Source: Trileptium ribeirensis
Lineage: Eukaryota; Nematoda; Enoplea; Enoplida; Thoracostomopsidae
NCBI GenBank assembly: GCA_030248225.1
Contig: JASANE010016076.1
Coordinates: 97,770 to 161,769 of the forward strand
DNA: 64,000 nt
Reading direction: 5' to 3'
Shown: positions 39,201-51,200 of the stretch, one piece after another
How the letters are laid out: the number at the start of each line of letters is the position of its first letter
How positions within the stretch are numbered: position 1 is the stretch's first letter
Notes under the pieces: generated by a model
What the model was told of the DNA's origin: nothing
Seen by the model: only the letters and a program-made list of their open reading frames with translations
The model's database searches: none
Position numbers and translations under genes: made by a program

Positions 39201-42200
39201 TGTTCCAACGAGATTAGGCTATATGGGGTCCTTTAAAAATTACATGGATGGCTTGATATTTTAAATTAATTTTACCTGAGGGGCCCTTTCGCGACTTGCC
39301 GTGAAAACTTATGCTATTCACCAGTTCTTTGATGGATTTATATATATATATTATTTTCACATATTTGTAGATTACATAGAATGCCATTGTTGAATAGCGC
39401 GTAGCAGACTATGATAAGTAGTGTATGTAATATTGGCGAGCAGTACTTTGTGCATTGAACTCCAGATAACACAGTTTTCAATTTGTTCAATAAATTATTA
39501 GGTTAATATTGGTCGGGAAGTAAATTTGTATTTTATTTTAAGGTTTTGATGTTGAAGAAATTTATTTATATATTCACTGTGAACATTTTGTGGAAAGTTT
39601 ATTTTTTGCTTTTAAGATTTTGTATATGTTTTCGATATTTGCCCGTTGGTTTTCTCTTAAAATCTCTTTTAGCATGATTTTTTAATTTTAAACTGGACAC
39701 TTCATTTTTATATGTGCAATACTCAGTGCAAATGTTTGTTGCATTTCGAACCTAGCGATCTCTATTCGAAAATTTTTTTTGCAAACTTATCAAGTGGCTT
39801 ACCGGCAGCAAACGCCATTTATTCATTTAACAGATATTATACATTTTGCGGTTTTAATTACATAATGTTACTCGAACATCTGTTGCACACGATATAATCG
39901 TTCAAATTCTTTAACAAATTTTAATAAGTATCAAATGTATAACATTCAATTTTGACGATGTTTGTAGCTACATGTAGCTGTCATAATTTGTTATGTAGGA
40001 AGCTTGTGATAACTTAATTGCACGTTCGTTGGAAGATTTGTGTTCGGAACAGCTACATCCGTCAACGAGAATGCTTTGCGAATGGTTATGCAGTGTAGCT
40101 TATATCAAGCATCCTGAAATCGAATTTGTGAATAAAGAAACTGAGGTTAATCATAATTATATAGCTTTTTTTGTGAATAGACTATTAAAGCAATATATAG
40201 CTTTGACTTTTTGTGTATAAATATACAGTATTTTTTCAACAGCATTTTGCTTGATTGGAACCATGTGATAATATCGTAGCCGTCTTATGACAGTAGATTT
40301 TTCCAAAAATACCCCAGATTGGTTAAGTAATAAGTGAGCGAAATTTTTGCTTAATATTTGAATCTAAGAGGTGTTAGAATAGAAATACCGTGATGCTACT
40401 ACTAAGTTTTGCACTACTAAGTTTTGCAGGGTCCCTTCCAAATTATGTTTACTTGTCATAAATGCATTTTAATGAACCACTTCGTCGTTCTCAGTTACCA
40501 GAAATCCCTTTATAATCACAGCTTCCAAAAATTTATAGCATTAACGTAAAAACCTCGAAATACCTGTTCGATCCAGTACTGCCGTACTATGCAAAAAGCC
40601 GTAAATCCATTTTTCGAAAAATGATATTAACAGACTGTGGCATAAAATTTACGTTAAATTCGGTGATGATATCAGTTTTGCTGTATGTCCAACACAAGAT
40701 GTTATAGCCGTGGTAATTTCTACATAAAGAATATATGTCCGTGGTTTACTACGAAAAATGCTATGTCCAAGTTTTGCGGGACATACAGCTTTTTGATTAT
40801 CGTATTATGTAACAACCCATATGTCCATTGTATTCGTGAACAGACAATTATATTGTCGCATACGAGGAATTAGCGGAATGCTTGAAGCCAAATAATCGGA
40901 GCCGTCGTGTACGCCTTATGCGTGAGTAAACTTAAGGTGACCCCGCCAACCAACCTATCCTGTCATTACCGATATCGAATCGCAAACCCTTGTTACGGAA
41001 AACAGGCTTAATTTCATTCGGTTTTAGCTAATCCAAAATTGGCAAAATCAAATCCAAGTGTCAGAAATTAGACCTTGTGTTCGAACAGAATTTTGACGAT
41101 TTCAGTTTGTAGAAATTCTGATCCCTAATGTATTATCATTTAAATTTGGATTATACAGTGTTCGCGAACAAATTTAATGCAAAAGTGACGTCACAATCAA
41201 ATCGACAAAAAAATTTCGTTCTCAAACATTTGGGTAATTTTACTTCAATTTTCACGAACACAAAATGGTTAGATTTCAGTCGCGAGCGCTGTGTTCGCGA
41301 ACAGTTTTACGTCGAATTTCACTTGACTAAGAAGCGTTCCGTAACAAATTTTATCCAAAAATACAAAATAGGATGGTTGCCGGGGTCATTTTAAGTTTAC
41401 TCGCGCATTAGGCGGTTGAAAGTCCTCTACTTTGCTAATTTGGAGACCGATGCCAGACGGCGCCATTGACAAAAGTGACGTTGCCCACAACACAGGTGAT
41501 AGTGTCTACGACAGCAAAAAAGATATATTATACGATAAATATAAACGATATATATTATAAAAAGATAATATACGATAAAACGATAAATAAACGACAAAAC
41601 GATATATATACGATAAATAATAAAACGGGTTGTTTTGACTACGTTGGTTCAACCATCTTGGTTGATGATATCATAGCTTGGATAGGATTACTAGCTTTGT
41701 CCAGTTGGCTTTGGACCTGGGTTTTTTGAGTCCACAGGTGGGTCTGGACCCAAATATATTTACGAGGACCTAAAATTTTTTTGCTGGATCCACGCTGGAC
41801 CCAGGGCAGTTTCGGCATGGGAGACATAGGGTCTCCTAATAAATTCTATTACAAAGTGCAGGCTTTCAGCTGTTAGTGATTTCATGTGTATATAATTGCT
41901 TGATGCTGGTTTCATGGATGGCCCTGGTTTAATTGCACAAACCACAGATGCTCTGCATCTGACAAAAGTGTACATGAAATATGTGCCAATTTTTTGCAGT
42001 TGGAGGTGGTGTAAATCTTGTCTGACTGTGTAATTACGTTTCTTTATTATGTAAAAATTCATGAAATTATCGAGCCACAAATATATATAAGTCTGGACCC
42101 AGCCTTTAAGGTCTGGACCCAAAAGAAATTTGTTGGACCCAGGCTCTATTTTGAAAAAACCCTGCTTTGGACTGTGCACTAGGCTGGTTTAATTTGATTT

Positions 42201-45200
42201 TGTTCTTTTTGGAAAATACACTGTATAAATGTCAGCAGCGCATGTATATACATTCACTTACAGATGGCTGAAAAACGTGTGGGAAGCATCGCGTCTTGGG
42301 CAGCTGTGATGACTCACTATATTATTCACGCACTGGAGAAGTGTCCTGGTGAGAAGGTTAGCATTATACTGAATTCGACAAGCGTAAAGTGCACTCCATA
42401 ATCAGTTTTCATTCATTTTATGTTTGGAAAATTTCTAGCTTTGGTCCAAACGTGTTTAAATTTTTTGTTCCAAATTTTTTCGCGATTGTTTAAATTTGTT
42501 CCAGAATTGTTCAAACTTTGTTTTGGCCTTCTACGCGAGTGGACAAAATTTGCCCTATTTTTATTCTATGTTTTTAGTTGAAAGCGGGACAGTTATGCTG
42601 ATTACTGTGTATGACGGCGGTGATCATGGGATATGTTAAAGCGAAATTTTAATTCGCAAGTTGGAATAGCAAATAAGTAACTAATTATCAGCCGTTTCAA
42701 TCAGGCCCATAGTGTAGTGTTTGACTATTCTGCTGTTAGAACATTCACTTTCGGGCTGATTTTTTTTCGCATAGACTGAACTGCTCTGGGATCACAATGG
42801 GTTCACCAAGTATAGGTTAAACTTATATTTATTAAATTCCACTCAATTCAGTTTCAGTTTCACAATATTCAATATCGGTTTATTTGTTGTATCACGGGCA
42901 TTGGGTGTATATAATTTATTTGCTTCTTGTACGATAGCTGGTTTAATGTAATAAACTGTACGTAAATATTTATTATTTAAATACATATGGCTCAAATCCA
43001 CACTTTAAAGCAAATGTGACCTAAAACGACTTGTCCAAATTTGCGTTTAATAATTTTTTTAACAATCTCTGGACTAAACGTATTGTATGTTTTTCTTAAA
43101 TCGCAGATCTTTGTTTATCACGGCCAATGAGCTAATGCCTATACGCAATTGTTTCGCAAACCGTTCGCAAAATTTCGCGAAATAGCAGCTGTTCAATAGC
43201 TCTTCGCGAATCCACACTTTATAGCAAATGTGACCTAAAACGACTTGTCCAAATTTGCGTTTAATATTTTTTAACAATCTCTGGACTAAACGTATTGTAT
43301 GTTTTTCTTAAATCTCAGATCTTTGTTTATCATGGCCAATGAGCGAATGCCTATACGCAATTGTTTCGCAAACCGTTCGCAAAATTTCGCGAAAGAATAG
43401 CAGCTGTTTAATAGCTCTTCGCGAATTTTTCGTCAATAATTTCCTTATCAGCACACTAATGACTTCTTAAGCTCTTAGCACATTTATTACCAAAACTAAG
43501 TTGTAGAAACGGTACAAGCAAAAAATCAGTGTATCTCAAAGCAAGCATAATATGTTCAGCGCTTGATTTTTAAGCAAAGAATTTAGAGTTTATGTTTGAA
43601 AATATTATTTTTTGTTGCATGTTTGGTGTTCGGCTTGCTGAAGCACAAAAATTTAGCTTTTGTCGTCAGCATTACATTGGGTTTCCAGCGATTGCCTCTC
43701 AAGGAATTTCGAACCAGTTTCGAGAGTGCAAAGTGTCTTTTCCGGCGGGTATTGTAGACTGTAGAATATAAACGCATTAATCTTCGTAGTATGAAATAAT
43801 ACAGCGGAATAGTATATAATAAACAACGCTTGTTATGCATATTATTGGCAGCCTGTCACTTATCATCCAGCGCTGAATATCCACTTAATTTGCCATTGAA
43901 GTCACAGTACCCGCCAAAAATGACCGTCGCTCGCTCGCGACTCGCTCGAAATAAACTTGTTCTAAAATAGAATTTACTATTAATTTATATAGTTTCGAAA
44001 TCTCGAGCGAGCCACTCGCTCGAGACTCACTCGAATTGCGATGGTCATTTTTGGTGAGTACTGTATGTAAACTTATATAAAAGAAATTTTGCGTTGAAAA
44101 ATGAAATTATTATAGTTACATTGTCGCATTTTGAACATCGATATGATGCTACACACTATCGTTTTCATAAGTATTTTATATTACATAAGATAAATAGTGT
44201 TGTTTTTCAATTAAGTATAAGATTCCTAGTACACAGCTAATATATACATATTTCAGTGCATTGAAACACAATTGCGACACATATTGTCGCGGTTAATTGC
44301 ATGGTCTTCGTCGCAAAATTTTGCAGTTCGTGCCTGGGCAATTGCTTCGATTCGAAAAATGTACAAACATATACCATGTTCTGTGTTGTGGGAGCAGGAT
44401 TTTGGTGTTCAAATATTGGATAGTATTACCGGTTTCAATTTAGAATCAAGGTAAGGTGCAGTTAAGCACGGAAATTAAGTCAAATTGTTAGCGAAACATT
44501 CGCCATTGCGCAAAAAATTCAAGAAGTATTCGCGAATAACAACCGAACCATACTTAACTGAATAATTATTCGTTATTTTTTGCGAAAGATTTCCTTATTT
44601 CTGTTTGTAACTGTACGTGGTTTTCAGGCCTTACGATTTCTGAATTTTGATGTACATGTGCCATCGGTTTTTCTTCAATAATTCGGCAGATTGCATCCTT
44701 TATTACATACATTAAGTTGATTTAAGTTTATACTAACATGTTTTTGACTACAGCATTGTGTGTGGTTAGTAGACTTCCAATCATCAATAATCTCATGCAT
44801 CATGCATATCAATTAGTTGTAATTGATACTGGAATTAGAATCACCTGAACTGCTTCAGCTATGCGGGCTTTGTTGGCATTTTTTTGCTTAGTTCGGCGTT
44901 GAACAACTAGGTTAGAACGTACACGGATACGTGAATACCACTGTTTAACTAAACCAAACCGCTGCGACAGCCATCAGTCGGTACTGAAGCAATGTGATTT
45001 CTACCCAGTGCTCTAAATGTCAAAGTTGATAAATTCAACTAAGCGCGCCAATCGGCGGGAATTAACTATGACTCTGTTAACACCTGGACGGAGCTAAACA
45101 GCTGAACGGGGACTCATAAGAGTCGGGGGAGGGACATTGATTTTGCTAAGGGTGTCTAAAACCATAGTGCCGTAGCGTATGGCGTGCGCGAACAGGACGG

Positions 45201-48200
45201 ACGGACCACCGCCTTGTACAAACTAGCGTCGTATGATTAGAAGAAACGAATACGCTATCATACAAAGGATCTATGGTTGTAACCGCAAGAAATCCACCGA
45301 AATGTCACTTAAAGGAACCTGAAAGTGCCACCAAGAGCAGTAATATGACTGTGTCTCGGACGGAGACTCAACTATTCTGGATAGGAATTTTTGAGGCACC
45401 CAGGAAGAGTGATGTGATACCATTAGTATGCCACGAAGAACCTAAGGATCTAATTAAACTAATTGAAGCTCTAGGGATGAACCAACTGTTAGATACTCTT
45501 GAACTGCTTGCTGCCGGACCACACGCAATCACTATGAAGAACCTGAAATCGATAAACGGTATGGAACGTCTCTCTGCCATCAATGCACTAACGTGGGCGT
45601 GGACACCACCAGAAAATTCCGCAGCGAACAGAACAGTTATAATACCAAAGGTAGAAAAGCCGAGTAAGGACGCCTGATTAACGTACAATATCCATCACTA
45701 ATACAGTACATAGTCTATTTTTACGCAAATGCTAGATAGCTAAGAGCGGTTATCAAACAAAACGATGCCAAAACTAAAAATTTCCAGATATGCCACGTTC
45801 TGGGTTGCAGCTGCAGGACGTGGGTCTGCAAATATTGGCTAGTATTGCAGGTTACAATATCGATTCAAGGTAAAGTGCAGTTACGGGTGGAAATTAAATC
45901 AATTTGCGAAAAAATTCTTTCAGTGCCTGAAAAAATCAAGAATTATTCTCGAACAGCAACCGAATTGTACTGAACTCTGAATAATTCATGTTATTTTTTC
46001 CCAACGGTTTACAAAAGATATCTAAAATTTCTGTTTGTAGCTGTACAAGTTACAAGTTTGCAAATGTTACAATTTCTTAATGTTGATATACAGGTTTCAT
46101 GAGTTTTTCTTCAATAATTCGGAAGTTTGCAAATGTGCCATTACGTATGTACATGCAATTAACTTCAGTTTTTACTAACTTGATTTTAATTTCTTACGGC
46201 ATTATGTGTTATTTATGGACTCCAAATTAATCATCACTAAACTGTCCCAATGTACAAATTAAGTAGTTTTAATTATGGACATTATTAGTTAAACCAAGAG
46301 TGTAGAAGTGAACAGTATAACATTTCACCTGTGTCTTCCAACACTGGTCAACATCACGGTGCACGAGGAACAATTAACTCTTCTCTAATTGCGCCATTGG
46401 TTTAATTTATTGGAACCATAGTTTTCATCAGAAATGACTGTCGCTTTTTGAGCGCGCAAGCAACGAGATAATATCAAGCAAGGAGCAGCCATTTGTGGCG
46501 GATACTATACATACTATTACTCTGGGCAATGATAGTCTAGTCACACATACATCATCTTGTTTGGCTTTATAATTATTTTTATTCCATGTTAGTATGATAA
46601 AACTTACGGTAGAAATGCAACTTTACGGTATTGTTGGAGACCAATTAGAACATAAACACAGTAATGCAGGATTTTATGTACATAATATTTAGCGAGACAG
46701 GCATTTTATTCTATGGTTTTCACATCTTTTTTGCAGTACATACTTCCCGACATTGAGCATTTTGGTGAAAAGAAGAATGAAAATCAACCGTCTGTTTATA
46801 TCTACGAAAGCTGTCAGTTTATAACTGCCTAATGCATAATTGTTGATTTCATGAACACAAAATATAATGATCAGCATAAGCTACCATTAATTTGTGCCGC
46901 CACATGAAAATTATAAAACTTTTATTTTGAGAATGAAGACAAGAATTTTAACTTGTCCTCTGATCGTGTTGAATGTCTTGCACAGTCCAGAAATAATAAC
47001 GAAAAGCTCACATTATTGTGCTGCCAACTTGTGATGAAACTGGACCGCTGGTTTGGACCGGGCGTCCCTAATTTCGAAGAAGCTAAACAACTCAAAATAA
47101 TGATTATTTACACTTATATTCCTTTAATTTAGTCGTTTAATCGGAAGCATACAGGCTTAGATTACTTCTAACAAAACCCTCTGTGTGGTTTTAACAAGAA
47201 TACAGAAACATTTATTGCAATAACATCCTAACTAAGGTTATCGTTTTGCGTTTAACAATGATATTGAAACGCCACTGCTGGCTACAACATAAAGCGACTA
47301 TTATGTGTACCGCTATATAGTCAGTCGCATTTAGTTTGACGGACAAGCAAATAGCTGAACAAATGTTCGGTTAACCATATTTATCTAGTCACATGTAGCG
47401 AACTAAAATTATCATAAAATTGGCAACATCTGAATGTAAACTTCGGCCGCTGTTATTTATATACATATTGTAATAAAAATATAATTACATTTCAGTTGTC
47501 ATTGTTAGAAACTTCCGCAGTAAGCATTAGACAATTATTGTATCTTTTTCTGTCAAAAATGTCTTAATCGGAGTTGGGCCACAGGAGTTGTGTTTTACGA
47601 GGTCGGCGTCAGTTGGCCAAATTGAGTTTTTCGTTATATTATGTACACCACATTTGAGCTGTCCTGCCGGGCATTTGGACTGGTCATATCTCTGTGAACT
47701 GAAATTGTATCACTACTTGCAACAATAATAGTCGCCAGAAGTCATTGCCGAGCTTCGAAAGCACGATCGTCGGATATAATTGTAACAACAATGTCTAATA
47801 TGGGAACAACTGTCCAACAGTACATAGTTGTTTCGAACAAAATTCAAATTGCTCCGGTATAAATTTTTAAAAGTGCACTAAAACTTTCGAGCAGATTTCG
47901 AACAGTATTCTCTAACAATACTCGAAATTTAGCAAACAAACATCTAACAGACAACAGTCGTTTCTGACGAGTGCTGTACATTATATACAAAGATGTTTGA
48001 TATTTTCAGGAACTTCACTAAAACGGTCGATAAGATTCTCCAAGATTTCTACTATGCCTGCTTCAGGCCAGCTGATGATTTGTGTCCAAAAGTACGTATG
48101 TGGTTCAGCGTATGTGACTCATTTTAAATTGTGTGTTCCAAGTTTAATTTAGAAAACATACTGTATTCGTTATGTCGCATAATTTTTATCTATTGTGTAA

Positions 48201-51200
48201 CTGTTACTGCTTGAGAACGCTGTACATATCTTCAAACTTATTATCCTCGATCAAGACGCAAATTTAATGAAAGATTCCTGTTAAAACTACAAATTGTCTA
48301 CTTTTGTAGTATTTCTTTATAAAAATTTGCTTACTTCGAAACGTTGGTATTTAATCTGCTAAAGTATTTGCCATACAAGGTATCGACTAACAACTTTCGG
48401 TGTGTTTACGGAGTAAATAATAGTAGTAATCATTGAAAGACAGTAGTGGCGTTGAAGAAAAATGAGGCCCGTATTGACAGGAAAAATTATAGTGAGCTCA
48501 CATCAATGATTTACCATCGCAATGCATGATAGCAATTGCATCTACATTATTATTATGTTTTGTAAGATATATTAGTCTGTATAAGTTGCTAACCTTGAAA
48601 TACAACAATGATGGAAACTACAGTCACGGCCAGAAATATGTACAAAATAATCGATCGAAATTTCGTTAAATAGTAATTAGCTAATTAGTTAAGCTTATGC
48701 AGCTAAAATTGAGAATTTTGCAATATTTGTGTTATTTATTGAAATAGAATCGTTTCGATCAAACCATTATAGGGTTTTTTGGCTCGAAGAATTCAAATAT
48801 AATATTTTTACCAATGATAAAGCCCTATGCCCTATGCAATGTAGTTATTTGAAGAACATAAAATTGAGTACATTCGTAATGCCACAGCCCAAGCTCCGCT
48901 CACAAATGTAGTTCCACTACCGACTAGTATTATATACTATAATAGTGCAAATAGCAAAGGCGCAAACTGAGACGGATAAGGCTCATAAATTAAAGGAATT
49001 TCAGTTTAAGGTTAATGCAATGACAGTTGTTTGCTATTACCTATGGTAAAGATAACGGTAACAGAATTTCTCGAATTTACATCACGCGGAGCGACTCGCT
49101 AAAAGCATCTATGGTTTCACCAATATACCGTGACATAATAATGAGTTTGAATTCATTTATTTTAGCATATTTTCTACACGGTACCAACATTGCTCGGTAT
49201 CTCCGGAGGCGAACTCATTGACATGTGTGAATGGGAGCCGTACAACATATCGGCCGTAACCACGCCTACTTCTACGCTGGAAAATGCGATATCATTATTG
49301 TTCATCAGTGCTTCTGGTAATTCACTTTTAACATGGGTTATTTTAATAAAAATTAGTTTATCGGGCACATATTATTTACCCACATAGTAGTATTGTTGGG
49401 AAAACGGTTTAACGTATAGTTTGTTTTCAAAACGTGTGTAATATAATTCATATTATCCTCTTCACTGTTTTGTATTGTAGAGAATTGATTTTTTGTGATT
49501 TTACACGATGATTTACCGCAAAATTAGTCTTCAATATTTATTGTACGTTTTTGATTTTGTAGAAACGGAACGTGCAACACAGGCTTTGGAAACCACTGGT
49601 CCTTCTGAGCAAAATCGTTCAGTGCCACTTCAGCGAAAAATCGATATTCACGGTAACGTCGGAATCGCTGACAATTTTCGACAGCTTAGTATTACAAGTG
49701 CAGCAGCAGCCGCAGATTCGCTGTCGTCTTCATTGATTGTCGTCGCTTCGTTAATTGATCGACCTACAAATTTAGGAGGTATGTTTATATTGCATTGTTG
49801 AGTATTGGAATTTTTGTATTATACTTTTAATACAAAACGTGGCGCACATATATTGTATAAGCGCTTATGCGTGGGTCCACTCTATGTGCGTACACCAAGG
49901 TTGTTTTTTGTCATAATCATGAAATGTCTCGCGCAGATATTCGCCTTCACATTTTTGTCAGTGGTATTCGCATTGGTATTTTTGTGCTCGCCAACAGGGG
50001 CTCTGAGATGTAGGAATGGAATTTGTGCTCGCGCACAGTTGTCCATTTCGCACGTTTGTCCGCATTCATTAAATGACATTCTGAATCAGAGAGCAATATT
50101 CGCGGTCTATTTGTATTTAATAGCATACGAGAAAAACCGCGATTGGTAATCGCGATATTACTTGTACGGGGTCGGCGAAATGCGATGCTAAATCGCAAAA
50201 TTGTGACCGCGAACAGCGCCTACGCATTACTGCATCGTAAACCGTATACCCGTACATAAGGGAAAATCGTGACTTGTTCACGTTCATAGCGATCGTGAAC
50301 TGCCTTGATAAATGAACAACCTATGTGTAGGCACCTAAAGTGGACTCACGCATTAGAAATTTTTAGAAAATGCAAGGTGTAAGAAACGAAAAAATCAATG
50401 AACACGACTAATCTTTTTTGTTAAAATTACTAATTGAATCATGCAACATATCACAGTCCGCATTCTGTGCTCGGTCATCGCAGTTTATCGAACGCGAACA
50501 TGAGCTCCATGATGTACATAGGAATGCAGTTTTCTTACGCATATTGCTTATTTCGCACGGTTCTTCGCGTTAAGTAATTGACATGTTGAACCGCATAGCC
50601 ATGTTAACGGTCTAGGAGTGTGACTGGAACCACGTATTCAAGTGTACGTTAATAAATTGTTTTGCTAAATCGCAAAATAGTCATTGCGAGCACGCCCACG
50701 TGTTACTATATCGCAAATTGCGTCCGTGTGCATGTATAATGTAAAATCTTCATTTGCGCGAGGGCATAGGTAGTTTTGAGATCGCCAACTGACTTGGCAA
50801 AAGTACAATTCAGGTGTACAAATCTAAAGTGACATAAAATACCTTTGACTAAAGTATGAGTATCTCATTATATGGATTTTGATCGCCAGATATAAAACAC
50901 TATTTATTTAGCGTTATAAATTTCAAATACTAAGCGGCTAGGTTGGCAAATTCCCAAATATCGTAGAATTGTCAGACTTTAACAATTGAAAAATGAGAAA
51001 CAGTAACAAAGATATTACGTAATTATTTGGGGCCAGTGGTATGTGACAGATGACGACGAAAAGCTTTGAAAGCAGCCACCTGAAAAGTTGGGCTTGATAT
51101 TCAACTTATGTCATCCCACCACTAGTTCCTCAAGCAGGCGCTCTGCCGAACTGAGCTATTCCTGACCGATATCACAGCAATAATTATAAATAAATTTTTC

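Larger units (their letters stand above)
29182..39998. other. TARBP1 intron 12, 10.8 kb
   Basis: The largest intron. Holds the (TA)n run at 30584-30614, the C-tract module block (30752-31833), an AT-rich dispersed repeat (32445-33130), a poly-G tract at 33413-33429 and a GT/GG-rich patch at 37560-37640 echoed at 38670-38730. Open frames such as 37002-37379 (minus) and 34479-34703 are unrecognised and unsupported. Exons 12 and 13 are adjacent in the family order, so no exon is expected. Confidence 0.6.

Noticed and set aside
42349..42354. Consensus donor GTGAGA in TARBP1 exon 14
   Set aside because: Using it leaves one base and produces a TGA at the start of exon 15; GTTAGC at 42357 keeps the frame.
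49805..50149. 114-codon plus-strand frame
   Set aside because: It falls within the 485-bp TIR element, has no recognised domain, and is opposed by equally long minus frames.
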